A stretch of DNA of 64,000 nucleotides from Muscardinus avellanarius. Its lineage: Eukaryota; Chordata; Mammalia; Rodentia; Gliridae. Under the pieces are notes generated by a model. The model searched no databases and was not told where the DNA came from. It saw only the letters and a list, made by a program, of their open reading frames with translations. Positions 45,867-57,395 of this stretch are shown in pieces. The stretch lies in the NCBI GenBank assembly GCA_963383645.1, contig OY726560.1:27292300-27356299 (forward strand), read 5' to 3'. A program made the translations under genes and the position numbers. Each line of letters begins with the position of its first letter. The first letter of the stretch is position 1.

Positions 45867-46011
45867 TTTCTTTCTAGAATTTAGGAAAACTGTAACCAGA
45901 TTATTCACAAAATCATTTTTAAAATACTGAAACCACAGACATTATGTTATTGTATTATGCTAATTATGAAATTGTGTTTCAATAATACCAGAAAACTCAA
46001 AGTAGGTAGTT

Positions 46012-46045
46012 AGAGAAAGAGAGAGAGAGAAAGAGAGAGAGAGAA
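46012..46045. repeat. (GA)n microsatellite
   Basis: Nearly pure GA units with single AA interruptions. Confidence 0.92.
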
Positions 46046-46876
46046 GATCTACAACTGTATTTGTTTTGTTTTAGCAGAAATATTCATCATCAAAAGCATT
46101 TTTTTGTAATCTATGTCCTCTATTTTATTTGGTGTTAGCTTGTCTTATGCTTTCTTTCTTTGTGTAGGCAAAATAGTTTCATTCAAGCCTCATGTCATCA
46201 AACAAACAAAAACACAAAAGAAAAATATCACATGAGCACTGTCTAAAAATCATACAGAGAAAAAAACACTGAAGGCTGAATTACTAATTAACTTAAAGTA
46301 ATCAAGAAAAAGTCTCTGGAATTAGATCAAGTCCCTGTATTTTAGCAAAAAATGGAAAACCAAGGCAAATATTTGGATACTTCTAGATATATGAGGAAAG
46401 AAAAATGGATGCTACATAGGTACCAGACAAGTTTTCACCATACAAAAGATAAAAACATAAATATGAGAACATACATATTATTTACAAAGGTCATCTGGTA
46501 TCTTCTTAATAACTTTTCTAAGTATTTTCCCCAGAATATTATACATTTTCAAGTTCAAAAATTAGAAAGCTTATGTGAAAAATAGTTTTGATCAAACTGA
46601 TAGCCTATATATTTGAGTAGATGAAGAAGTTTGCAGTTTTCACTATAAAACCCAACTTTCACTGATTTACCATTTCTTTGTTATCTATCTTATTCATCTT
46701 TTACTGAGCAACCATCATGTTCAAGGTGAAATCAATTCAGTGAATTATATACATACATATTTTATTTGTATATATGTATACATATAATTTGTATATATGT
46801 ATATAAAATTATATATAAATATATATATTTGCCTACACAGAGAAAAAAAGCTTAAGACAAGTTAACACCAAGTAAA

Positions 46877-46878
<2 letters not shown>

Positions 46879-46919
<41 letters not shown>
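46879..46919. repeat. (AC)n microsatellite
   Basis: 41 bases of AC, about 60 bp before the AT array of the next SINE. Confidence 0.97.
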
Positions 46920-46920
<1 letters not shown>

Positions 46921-46971
46921 TTACAAAAAAAACCCTTAAATTTCTGAATTTCTTTTGCTATACCCAGAGTT

Positions 46972-46976
<5 letters not shown>

Positions 46977-47039
<63 letters not shown>

Positions 47040-47224
47040 GGTGGTACTGGGGTTCCTAGAAGCCCTTCTACCTCCGGGCTACACTCCCAGACCTATTTTT
47101 GCATTTTTATTTGGAAACAGGGTCTCCTAAGCCAGCGCGCGGGGCTAGCTTCGAACCTGCGTGATCCTCCTGTCTCTGCCTCCCAAGCGCGGGGATTACA
47201 AGCGTGCGCCACCACGCCCGGCTT
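46977..47224 (-). mobile_element. B1-dID SINE, short subfamily (II), young, with (AT)n tail
   Basis: (AT)23 then T15, then ggtggtactggggttcctag … agccagcgcgcggggctagc … aagcgcggggattacaagcg … gtgcgccaccacgcccggc. The 10-bp duplication gagtttttat at 46967-46976 and 47225-47234 encloses the AT array, so the array is part of the tail. Confidence 0.96.
46979..47024. repeat. (AT)n microsatellite in SINE tail
   Basis: 46 bases of AT between the target duplication and the poly(T) of the SINE. Confidence 0.97.
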
Positions 47225-47234
47225 GAGTTTTTAT

Positions 47235-48500
47235 ATTTCTAACATCATTAATACTTGGGAATCATTACCCATTTTATGTATATAACTACTTTTCACAGAA
47301 TATCTTTATACTTAGTTGCTAAAATGCATTATCTATTTCATTACATTAGAAACAATAATATTTCTTACCCATAAATAATCCATTTTACAACCTAAGCCAA
47401 ACTAATTTTAAAAGAATTCTCAGAATGTGTTCTCACCATAACTACATAATAAAATTAGACATTGTTTAGATTTCATTTACTGATGCATCCATTTATGTAT
47501 AAATTACCTTATTTCTCAAAAGATATGAGATGGCTATTAGTGATGCTTTTATTTAGTGACATTGCCTCATTCATAAAGGAATTGGAGCCAATAGCAAAAA
47601 CTTGGCATTAATATTCAAAGTTGAAAGAGATTGTAAAATAAGTACTCTAGTGATGGCTGAGGTTTCCCATTAGTTTACACTGTCTCTGTTTAGCAAATAC
47701 AAGTTTTCTCTATAATATTTAAACATTTTAGGATATGCCTTTCTAAAAAGTATATGTACGTGAATATTCATTTCTTGATGAAGAAGAACATGGATATTTG
47801 GAAGGACAATCTACAAGAGGTAAACAAATGTATAATTTTAGCATTATTTGTGAGCTATGCTTGAATGGGTCTTATTTTAACTCAACCAAAGTAAATCACA
47901 TGTAGTTCTCAGTTGACTCTGTTTTCCATGTCATCTTGTCTTGTCTGATGTGATCCCTCAACCAGGAATGCACTGATCTCCTTCTGCTTAAGAGCTTCTC
48001 CACTTGCGTGCCATGTGTTTTTGTGAACAAACAACTTAAATTTTGGGGGATCCTATTTATTCATTTTAGCATGAATAGTAATACTTCCAATATAACATTG
48101 TTCCCATCATTAAATTAACTTTTTTCATAAATGTGTGACTTTAAATGATTATTTAGAATTATCTACTAAGAGGATAAACTAAAAAGTGTGTGCTATCACA
48201 CTTGAATCAACCACTTCTAAATTAAGCACTGGAGGAATGAAGTTTAGTATGCCTATAGATTAGGTAGGATGGCAGAGAAGAGTACAAGATGAGGTAGGAG
48301 AAGAAGTATAGATTAGAATATTCTTTATCCTTAGACAAAAGGAAACTACTGAAAAATTTTAATCAGGTGTTGGGTTTTGAATAAAACATTTTTTGGAATT
48401 ATTATAGTATAATGGTAATAGTCTCTTTAGCTTCACATATGCCAGAAAGTCCTTTCAGTAACCAAACAAATTTTTTTATTGATACATTTGGCATGATGGA
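47235..48500. other. Non-coding sequence, nothing recognised
   Basis: No gene or young repeat. Confidence 0.5.
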
Positions 48501-48519
48501 TATCTGTGTGTGTTGTCCT

Positions 48520-48750
48520 GAAGACAGCTTGATCCACTAGTATAAGAGTTTTTAAAACCTTAGCACCTTTCCTGTCTTGGCCCACGCAATTCTTTATGGT
48601 GCAGGAATTTGCTGTGCATTGCTGTGATAATAAGAATAATATATGGGCTTTATCCATTAGATGTTGATAACAATCATTTGCTAATTAGCAGTGACATAAA
48701 TCCTCATCCACAGGCATTATTTGAAAAATTGCAGTTAAGAAACACTGTGT
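48520..48750 (-). mobile_element. Possible hAT/MER5-like DNA-transposon remnant
   Basis: On the minus strand the order aatgcacagcaaattcctgc … caccataaagaattgcgtgg … gccaagacaggaaaggtgct … aaggttttaaaaactc parallels old non-autonomous hAT-Charlie elements. Ends are not clean. It is named from memory and may be another old repeat. Confidence 0.4.
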
Positions 48751-48964
48751 TCTGGTAAGACAAATGATTTCACTTCAGAGAACTGTGACTTGAGAAGGGG
48801 TACAAAGTTGTCATCACTGGAAGATGTGATGCTACACTCCTGTATGGGACCTGAATAGGATACACCTCACCAATGTCCATCAAAACAAATGGTCATATTT
48901 AAAGTGATAGAAGCAGTTCTAACTGGTATAGTTAATAAAATATAAAATATTCTATTGCCACTTT

Positions 48965-49494
48965 ATAAGTGGGGGATTCAGTTTAGTTTTTCCTTTGTCT
49001 AGAATTTTTCCTATAACCCATTTTCTCCCTATCTTCTGCACATTAGAGGGAGCGTCTGATTTATTTTTTGTGACTGACTAATCTCACTTAGCATAATGTT
49101 CTCCAGTTCTGTTTCTCTGTAAATAATGTAATTTTGTTCTTCTTTATAGCTGAGTAAAATTCCATTGTGTACATGTTCCATAGTTCTGTAATCTAGTCAT
49201 GTGTTGATAGACATCTTGGCTTCTTCCATAGTTTGGCAATGTTGAATTGTGCAGCTATGAATGTAGATAGGCATGCATTAGTTTGGTAGTTCCATTCTTT
49301 TGGGTAGATACCCAGAAGTGGTACTGCTGGTTTGTTCTCATTCTTCCGAACATCACTCAGACTGTTTTCCAAAGTGGTTGCAGTAATTTGCAATCCCAAC
49401 AATGTATTAGAATTATCACAAATCAAAACTACTCTGATATTTCACCTAAGTCTAACTAGAATGGAAGTCATTCAAAACACAAACAACAACAAAT
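48965..49494 (-). mobile_element. L1 LINE with 5' inversion
   Basis: 48965-49410 is antisense L1 3'UTR and ORF2 end; the minus-strand frame shows PLLGIYPKEWNYQT and FIAAQFNIAKLWKKP. At 49411 the sequence switches to forward L1 (aaatcaaaactactctgata, aacacaaacaacaacaaatg), which is the part just upstream in ORF2. This fits a twin-primed insertion with a small loss at the junction. The extreme 3' end is absent. Confidence 0.82.
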
Positions 49495-50552
49495 GCAAAT
49501 GAGCAGGTCTTTTAACAGATTGGCTACAGGTACCCTAGGCAGAGGTGCTGGCACCTGTGTATCTGATTTTAGTCCTGATTTTCTAAAGCAATCTGAAGTC
49601 ACCTGATTTTTAGGTCTGTTTGGCAGAGGGGTTTACATACTTATAAACACCCAGGCAAAGCCCATGGGGGGGGGGATCAAAACCATAATGATAATGATGC
49701 ATTAAAATTTTTATAATTAGGTACACATCACTTTTGGTTGGTTTGAGACATCTTTCTGTGCACGTACATTCAGAGGTATTCTCATTAGCTCTAAAAGAGG
49801 AAGTTCTAATTCTTAAAAAAAAGAAGTTTTGAGCACAAGTTAATTATTTTTGGGTAAATTTAGAGGAGTGTTTGTATGTTCTGGGGTAAATCCAGAGTGT
49901 GAAATGTCTGTGAAAATTTTTACAGTTTGGGGGTCTGTCCATTTACAGGAAGGGCCTGAGGTGATCTCAAAAGGTGGAAGGAAACTCCTCAGATGTTGTA
50001 AAGTCCTATGTGGACTTTACATTATTACTTTATGTCCTATGTGGGTTATTAGCAACATGTTTTCTAGTGTTTGGGCCTGGGATGACAAGTCCTATGGGGA
50101 TTCCAGAAAGAGACCTCCTAGAGGTCAGGCAATCTAACAACCTAATACTATCTGCTACTCTAACTTGCTGGACTTTTACTATAATGTCTCTTAATTCTTG
50201 CAAGCCTATTCTGAGCCCAGTAGGAGAAGGAAATAAAGACGTACAAACAAAACCAATAAAAGGAGTCTTGAAAATAATCCTTTTACCTCTTTTCACTACA
50301 AATTAAAATGATCTTTTATAATTGGGGCAGACTGGGGATATGGCGCTCTGAATGTAGAATTAAATTTCTTACTGAAAAATAAAGAACCACCGAATATCAT
50401 AGTCTTAACTTTTGTAAACAATGTTTTGTTAAAAAAAAACCTTTCAGTTTTTCCCAAACGTTGATATATTTCAATATTTTGAATAGGTTGGGGTTGCTTT
50501 TAAGGTGGTCAAAGTAATCTATCACTGTGTTATTAAAAAATATGCATTTCCA
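49495..50552. other. Unrecognised, less AT-rich segment
   Basis: About 49500-50320 has a run of ten G at about 49668 and overlapping 95- and 110-codon plus-strand frames plus an 88-codon minus-strand frame (49850-50306), none with a domain I know. It may be an old retroelement fragment. I cannot name it and do not call a gene. Confidence 0.35.
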
Positions 50553-50750
50553 CCAGGCGTGGTGGCGCAGGTTTGTAACCCTAGCACTCAAGAGGCTGAG
50601 ACCCGAGGATCGCAGTTCAAGACAGCCTCAGCTTAGTGAGGCCCTTCACAACTCAGTGAGATCTTGTTTCATAAATGAAAAGAAACTAAAAATTAGGGCT
50701 GGGGGTGTAGCTCAAAGGTATGATGCCCCGGATTCCATATCCAGTACCAT
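50553..50750 (+). mobile_element. B1-dID SINE, long subfamily (I)
   Basis: ccaggcgtggtggcgcaggt … gacagcctcagcttagtgag … ggggctgggggtgtagctca-type right half (gctgggggtgtagctcaaag) … catatccagtacc, then an (AAAAC)n tail. Confidence 0.9.
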
Positions 50751-52504
50751 AAAAACACAAAAACAAAAACAAACAAAATATAGATATACACATATATGTT
50801 TCAAATGAAGTTATTAAAATAAAAATCTTTTATTTTCATAATAGAAAAGAGTGTTCCTAAATATTTATTTCTCATCCACTGTTTTCATGGAATATTTCCT
50901 CTGCCTCCTCTTATATAAACTCTTATTATAATATCTTATTATAATGAGTTACTACAATTACTTGTCACTGAATGGAACTACTTTAAAATTGATGTGTCCG
51001 CATTTCAAATTTTTTAAAAAACTATTTTGAAACTAATGTGAATTGCTTAGGTAATTCAGAATGCTATGAATGCTGATTACAAAGGCCACCTCAAAAACAC
51101 AACTCCAAACCTTCAGAAAACATAAATTAAGAAATAAATATCTCTTTTCAAAAATACATGAATCAATATCCTCCTATCCTCTGTTAAATCATATTTCCTA
51201 GCAGTTGGTAATTCACAGTAGTTCAGAAACCTACCTGCTATGCCTATACTGTGAAGATCATTATTTTAGTTAACAATTATATTCTCCACACTAAAGAAAA
51301 AATTTGATAATATGAGAATGTTAATTTATATTTAAAGTAATAAAATCCCTTTGGATACTTTGACATAAGAAGTTTGTAAATAACAACTCTAAAAGGCTGC
51401 TTTTTATTTTAATATAAAAATATAAACTGGTGAGTCTTTTCTGCTTAACTGGTCAAGGGTGATTTTAAGAGGGATAGTTTTTGAAATTTAAAATGAGAAA
51501 ATGTAAGAAAATTTTATTAGAACCTACCTTATACAAATAGAACACATTAACAAATTACTGGATGAAGGCAGTCATTAGGATAAAACTGGACTGAAATTTT
51601 AAGCATGCCTGCATTGTTTGATCTATTGCTCTAGAAAGTGAGGATTGTTTTAGCAGCAACCACAATTTATTCACCTATAAAAGAACATGTGTTCTTTCTC
51701 TACAAAGCAAACCAGACTGCACAGAAATATTTTATTGTACTCTAGTGTTAATTACTAATATATTTGGGAACCATAAATATTCAAATTTTGATAAAAATCA
51801 CATTAATATAAAAGGCTGTTGAGCATATCTGCTTGGTTCTTCCATGTAAATAAGGTGCATGGCTTTATTTCCCCAGACAGAAATACAAAGAAAATTTTTT
51901 AAAATAAGTTTTTATGAACCCTCTTTACAACTCATTGGAATGGCTGCAATAACTCTCACAGTAAGGAATGTCTTCCTGCTAGCGACCCTTTATTCCATGT
52001 GATTTAGCTTGAGTTTGTTTTTATTTCTTCCATCCTCAGTGGAAATAGAAAACAGCTGGTCATCTCCATCAGCTCAAGTTTAACTACATCAACTCAAACA
52101 GCTAAAAAGTGGAGACTCAGTGAAACAACTATTATTTGCACTGTGATGCTTAATTTCCATTTGACTTTCTTGCAACTTAAGTAAACAGAAGTTATGTGAC
52201 TTAATTCAACCATATGATTGCTTTCTGTTATTTAATCATTCATGACAAACTTTGGCCTTCATTCTAGACTGAATAATTAAAATTACATTACCTTTTTTTT
52301 TAAGAGATCTTGTTTTTCAGATCTCTGAATTATCCCTGCGAATTGTCTCTAAATGAAAAACAAAATTCTTGCTACTTGAAAGTATATTTATTTATTATAA
52401 AATACCATGAACTATATATTCTGAGTTTGTCAAATAAATTTCTGGACCAAAATATAAACATTTCTTGAAATATTTGCTTACTAGTGAGGAAATTAAATAG
52501 TCAC
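50751..52504. other. Non-coding sequence, repeat-poor block
   Basis: About 1.75 kb with no recognised repeat or gene; a candidate place to look for conserved non-coding DNA. Confidence 0.45.
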
Positions 52505-52640
52505 ATTCATTAAGCATTGACTACATGCTATTTTTAAGCATGTGGTATACATTACCCTGCTTTATTTTTCACAGCAACACGCAAAGGTTGATATTACTGT
52601 TATAACCTTCACTATCAGATGGATACTGAATTACAGACAA
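52505..52640 (-). mobile_element. MIR SINE (ancient)
   Basis: cattaagcattgactacatg … taagcatgtggtatacatta … cacagcaacacgcaaaggtt … cagatggatactgaattaca follows the antisense MIR order (…tactatgtgccaggcac…ctcacaacaaccc…acagatgaggaaactgaggc). Confidence 0.7.
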
Positions 52641-52995
52641 TAAACAAATAAACAAATATGATAATTATAGATAATAAAGGATAGGAAGGAAACAAAATAG
52701 GGTTGGGAACAAAGGTTGTCCTCAATTGACTGACCCCAGCATCCCACACTTCTGAGATGACTCTCACCATGAGAGGTGAGTCAAACGAAGAAGCCAGCTG
52801 TCCTTGCTGTGCGGGGAGAGCGTCTGAACAACTGTCAGTGAAGGTGGGAGAGAGTTTCCTTTGAGTTAGAAAGTGAATGATGGCCTGTGTGGCTCCACCT
52901 GGCAAACAGGTGAGTCTCTCTGAGAGGTACAGCCAGGGTCAGATGATGGAGAGTTTCTGGATTTTCTGATTTTAATTGCAATGAAGGGCCACTGA
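52641..52995. other. Less AT-rich unrecognised segment
   Basis: About 52720-52960 (gagatgactctcaccatgag, ctgtgcggggagagcgtctg, tggctccacctggcaaacag) is clearly less AT-rich than its surroundings. A 96-codon minus-strand frame lies across it but has no known domain. It may be part of an L1 5' region. Confidence 0.4.
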
Positions 52996-53004
52996 ATTGA
53001 GGAA

Positions 53005-53190
53005 CATCATCATCAAAATGGCAGAGTAGGAGACCTCAGTCATCCTTCCCACTAGAATAGCAACAATTTGGCAGTTATCCATTATCAAAAAAAAAAAAAC
53101 TACTTAAGAAGTTCCAGCCATATAATAAGAAGGGACAATAAGAACTGGCACACACAAAGGGTAGGAAGGACAGGTTTGTTTCAGAAAATG
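53005..53190 (+). mobile_element. Probable L1 5'UTR fragment
   Basis: aaaatggcagagtaggagac followed by cagtcatccttcccactaga and aagttccagccatataataa resembles the start of mammalian L1 5' regions (atggcggagtaggag…). It stands in opposite orientation to the next L1 piece. Moderate support only. Confidence 0.5.
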
Positions 53191-53224
53191 GAGGATTATA
53201 TGTACTTATATATAAGCATATAGA

Positions 53225-53571
53225 TCTGTATGTTTTTTATACTTTTATTGGTGCTTTATAGTCTCACATCACAGTGTAGCTCACAGTGATATCGATATAA
53301 ATGCACAGGGCACTTGGTGGGCTTTCCCCTGGCTCGGTCCTCACTCCCTCCCTTCTTCATACAGAATATTGAGATTGACACTGGTATTATCAAATATGCA
53401 CAATGGAAGTGTTTTCTTCATTGATTCCCCCTCCTCCCTCTGGTATACCTATTACTCCCTAGCTTCCACAAATGGGAGAAAACATGACCCTTCATTTTCT
53501 GTGGCTGGCTTACCCAACGTGACATAATGTTCATCCTTTTTCTTGCAAATGACATAATTTTATTCTTTGTG
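53225..53571 (-). mobile_element. L1 LINE 3' end, interrupted by a SINE
   Basis: Antisense terminus cttttattggtgctttatag, 3'UTR with atgcacagggcacttggtgg, then ctgtggctggcttacccaac and tgacataattttattctt. A minus-strand SINE follows inside it, and a short L1 remainder (attcttctttatat) resumes after it. Confidence 0.85.
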
Positions 53572-53744
53572 TGTGTGTGTGTGGGGGGGTCTGGAGATGG
53601 AACCCAGAGCATTAGACCTGCAAGCTATACCACCTCTCAGTAAGTTGCAGAGGGCCTAAGTAGCTGAGAATGTCTGCAAACCACGATCCTCCTGTCTCAG
53701 CCTCCTGAATGCTAGGATTAAAAGCGTGTGCCACTATGCCCGGC
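53572..53744 (-). mobile_element. B1-dID SINE nested in L1
   Basis: (TG)n and G run, then ggtctggagatggaacccag … tctcagtaagttgcagaggg … cctgtctcagcctcctgaat … gtgtgccactatgcccggc. Target duplication tattctt at 53561 and 53745. Confidence 0.9.
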
Positions 53745-53832
53745 TATTCTTCTTTATATATTTTTTTAATTTATAAATAAAACCTTTTTCTATGGGACAC
53801 TCCTCTTTTTTATTTTAGTTTGTTTTTTTGTT

Positions 53833-54001
53833 TTGTCGTATTGGGGATTAAACTCACAAGTATTGTACCTCTGAACTATACCCTAGCCCTATTTTACTCT
53901 TTATTTTTTGAAACAGGGTCTCTCCAAGTTGCTGAGGCTGTCCTTTATCCTGCTAGTTTCCAAAGCATAGGAATTACAAGTAAGCACCACCACGCCCAGC
54001 C
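53833..54001 (-). mobile_element. B1-dID SINE, long subfamily, partly deleted
   Basis: gtcgtattggggattaaact … cctctgaactataccctagc … aacagggtctctccaagttg … aagtaagcaccaccacgccc. Part of the B1 half is missing. Confidence 0.85.
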
Positions 54002-54045
54002 ACTGTTTTATTTTTGGAAGTGCTGGGGATTGATGTACACTAAGA
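54002..54045 (-). mobile_element. Short ID-like remnant between SINEs
   Basis: tggaagtgctggggattgat resembles the start of an antisense ID half (…ggtgctggggattgaac…). About 30 bases only. Confidence 0.4.
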
Positions 54046-54079
54046 TTTATTATTTATTTTTTATTATTTTATTTATTTA

Positions 54080-54258
54080 TTGGTGGTACTGGTGTTTCTG
54101 GAAACCCTTCTACCTCCAGGCTACATTCCCAGACACCTATTTTTTATATTTTTATTTGCAAACAGGGTCTCTTAAGCCAGAGATGCCAGCTTTGAACCTG
54201 TGTGATGCTCCTGTCTCCGCCTCCCAAGCACGGGGATTATGAGTGTGCGCCAGCACCA
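54080..54258 (-). mobile_element. B1-dID SINE, short subfamily (II)
   Basis: ggtggtactggtgtttctgg … tacctccaggctacattccc … cagggtctcttaagccagag … gcacggggattatgagtgtg. ATTT-rich tail to the left. The 140-codon frame across 53820-54242 is antisense SINE. Confidence 0.92.
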
Positions 54259-54503
54259 AAACTTCTACATTTTAATTGGAAACCACATTCTTTATCAATC
54301 TACTTCTGAATTCATTGTTGAGAAAACAGTATTAACTAAAATAAAAAAATTGACAAGTTACCCAAGGCTTTGTACTGTACTTAAAAGATGACCCTCCAAA
54401 CATGATTATTGACCTCAGTGCTTCTGCATATACTAGCAGACTAAACTTATGTTAACTGAAAAAGAACCAGACCAAATACAAATGTACATGCGCAGGCGCG
54501 CAT

Positions 54504-54543
<40 letters not shown>

Positions 54544-55365
54544 CTAAATAAAACAGGAAAATTTTCTCCTTCCATACTCTTTTTCTGGTTTTTAGAAGGT
54601 GCTCATGTTCAGTGATCATCATTTGCTTCAGGACCTCTGTATGTTTTTACTTTTCCCACCTAATTAGGTTTCAGACTCTATGAACTTGGCCATGTACCAG
54701 TACACCAGAACTAAGGTAAATACAAGGCAAAAAAAAAAAAAAAGAAAAAAGAAAAGAATGTATAATTTTCCCTATTGTGCAAAATTTTTTATGTAAGATT
54801 TTTGTGTTGTTTTGGACAGAAGAAAAGAAAGAAAGGTGACCTATTTCAGATATTAAAAGGCGTGATTAGCTCAATTAGGATTTTAAGATGCAGCAGCCAG
54901 CTGAGTGGGCTGATAAGGTGTTTTCTCCAATCCTTTTATCTGCCTGTGGGTGGTTAAGAGGATGTTTTCAGATAGGGATACAGCTGTTGGGAGAAAACTT
55001 GTTAAATTATTATAAATTTAGAGATTGTAAAAATGTTATAAAATTGTCTTAGTTTTGGCTTGAGCATAAACATGAACACCATGTATTTAGTTATCTGCCC
55101 GTTGAAGAGTTTCTTACAAGAACCACAAATGCAGAAAATAATGTGTCCTTATGTTATTTCTCTCATTCTATAGAACCAAGTTGTAAGAAATAATAGATAA
55201 CATACTTTACACTGTGCCTATGCATACTAGACCCTCAACAAGTATTAGTGGCTGTATCATCTCTTTACTTCCACAATTGTATGGGCTAGTTGCAGGCAGG
55301 TATGTAAGAATATATCCTATAACATTACACAATGCTCTCAGAAGCCCCCAAATTAGTGTCAGGTA
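54259..55365. other. Non-coding sequence
   Basis: Poly(A) at about 54731-54744. A 60-codon frame at 54775 has no support as a gene. Confidence 0.5.
54505..54541. repeat. (AC)n microsatellite with a CG-rich start
   Basis: 37 bases of AC preceded by atgcgcaggcgcgcatg, an alternating purine-pyrimidine run. Confidence 0.96.
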
Positions 55366-55542
55366 GGCTGGCCATGGTGGTGCATGCCTCAAATCCTAGT
55401 ATTTGGGATGCTGATATAGGAGAATTTCAGGTTCCAGACCAGCCTCAGCAATTTATTAAGACCCTGTTTCAAAATAAAAACTAAAATAAGGATAGAAGTG
55501 TAGGTCAGAGGTAGAATACTACTGGGTTCAATCCCCAGTACA
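55366..55542 (+). mobile_element. B1-dID SINE, old copy
   Basis: ggctggccatggtggtgcat … cagaccagcctcagcaattt … gtgtaggtcagaggtagaat … ttcaatccccagtac. Confidence 0.88.
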
Positions 55543-57139
55543 GAAAACAAAATGACAAAAAAATGTGTTAGGTTTACACTTGGCTTTAAAAAGATCTATA
55601 AAGATGAAAGAAATTTAAAAAGTCTCAACAAGTATAGAATAGATTATAGCTTTACATTAGAACTTTCAAGGTAAACTACTGTATTTTAATTACAATGCAG
55701 TTTTCAGATATGAAAATTTTATTGGGTTGGAAATATATTTTATGGAAGTTTCTTTCTAAATATTCCTGGTACATTTTGGATGTCTTAATATTTTTTTCCT
55801 ATGGAATGAGACATATTGATACTTATTCTTGGACAGTTGCTTTTGTACAATGGTCTTTCAAATTTGAAAAATTTTATATGTGACCTTATATTCTTATTTA
55901 ATATCTTGTAAGTCATACCTCCCTAACATAAATATATTCCATAAATAATTTGAATTACTGAACTTATTTTGAACAACTATAATTTTCTCTTACCCTTAAA
56001 TTAGCTAAGGAATAATACATATTATAAATTTTAATTATTTTTACTTTTTGCTTTTTTATGTCCTTTTAGTACTTTTGTTATTTTGATATGTTTCTGCTAT
56101 AGAATTTTGTTAGTTATAACTCAGTATTGTTTTGGAATCTTTACATAAAAATTGATTTTTGTGTAAATTAGGTCTCCTGACACTTTAACTTAATAATAGT
56201 GGAGGCAGTATTTATAATAAGAAACCAAAAAGTTAAAAAGATTAAGTGATTTATTAAGAGTTGAAAAATAATCCTTAACAAAACTGGGTCAAAGACTGGT
56301 AAGTACTTTAACATGAAACTTTAGTATCTATTGAAGTCAGAAGATTATCAAGTAGCATTTTCCTGACTTTAAGATGGCATGTTAGTATTATAAAATTGGC
56401 AAATGAAGACAATATCTCATTAATTTTTTTGTGTCTGAAAACAAAATCAACTGCAGATCAAATACAGAGACACTTCACAAACTCCATGATAGTGAAGATT
56501 TGTAACTTACATATGACAATAAACCCATTAGAAGTTGGCATAAGCAATTTTTCTAAAAAAATAACTATTCTTTAAAACAAAAAAGCAGTAAACAGAAAAG
56601 TATTAAAATTGTTGTAAATTATTTAAATGTCTAGCTTAATAAAAGGCAGTTGGTTTATTATGTTTTCTTCTTCATTTGAATTTGTAGTGATTGTGATTTT
56701 TTTTTGAAATATATGAAGATAACCTAGCTTCTCAAAACTATATTGTGTATATAGAAAAAGAAAGTATATTTTAATAAAATTTAAACAGAATTATAAAATG
56801 TTCTCTGTGATTTTATTCCAATAGTTATCAAGAAGAAATTTTTAAAGCTATTTATATTATAGAATCCTCCAAAATATCATAGAAATTTTTATATTTTTAA
56901 AAATTATTTTACTTTGAATAAATCATTGACTCCTGCTATTTTTTATTTTGGCTTTTAAATAAATTTTTGTTGTATATTTCTGGTATGCAATTAATAGTAA
57001 AAAAAAATGTTACTATAGTGAAGCTAATCAAATACTCATTTTCTCATATAGTTACTCATTTGTTTAGTTTTGAGTCAAGAACAGATAAAATCTACTTCTT
57101 CAGTAAAAATATGAAATATAATTTTATTACCTATAGTTT
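55543..57139. other. AT-rich, repeat-poor block
   Basis: About 1.6 kb with no recognised repeat or gene. Frames of about 62 codons at 55695 and 56967 show no domain. Confidence 0.45.
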
Positions 57140-57395
57140 TCAAATTGTACATTAGATCTCTACTGTAAAGTGGTTCTTCCCACATATCTGCTACTGTATC
57201 CTCTGACCTACATCACCCTCTTTTCCCTCCATCCCCATCTCTCACCCATGTTAACAACTACACTTATCTCTTCCCCTGCAAATTTCAAATTTTTTACATT
57301 ATATATTAAAGTGAGATTATGCAATGTTTTTCTTTCTGTGTACATTTAGTTATGCAGACTTCCTATATTTTACATGATTTGTTATGTGATATAAA
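57140..57395 (-). mobile_element. Old L1 (L1M-type) 3'UTR remnant
   Basis: tgtacattagatctctactg … cctctgacctacatcaccct … atatattaaagtgagattat … tttttctttctgtgtacatt follows the order of old mammalian L1M antisense 3' ends. Much older than the other L1s. Confidence 0.6.

Larger units (their letters stand above)
44800..46878. other. Non-coding sequence with small duplications
   Basis: A 26-bp tandem duplication at 45815-45866 and a (GA)n tract at about 46012-46045 lie here. A TA-rich run with two copies of atttgtatatatgtata is at about 46762-46805. No gene. Confidence 0.55.

Noticed and set aside
50030..50306. Overlapping frames on both strands that might be a small gene
   Set aside because: No domain, no splice or promoter context that I can support, and no recognised homology; left as an unclassified segment.
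53820..54242. 140-codon plus-strand open frame
   Set aside because: It spans antisense SINEs and carries the typical antisense-SINE peptide pattern (ETGSL…P). Not a gene.
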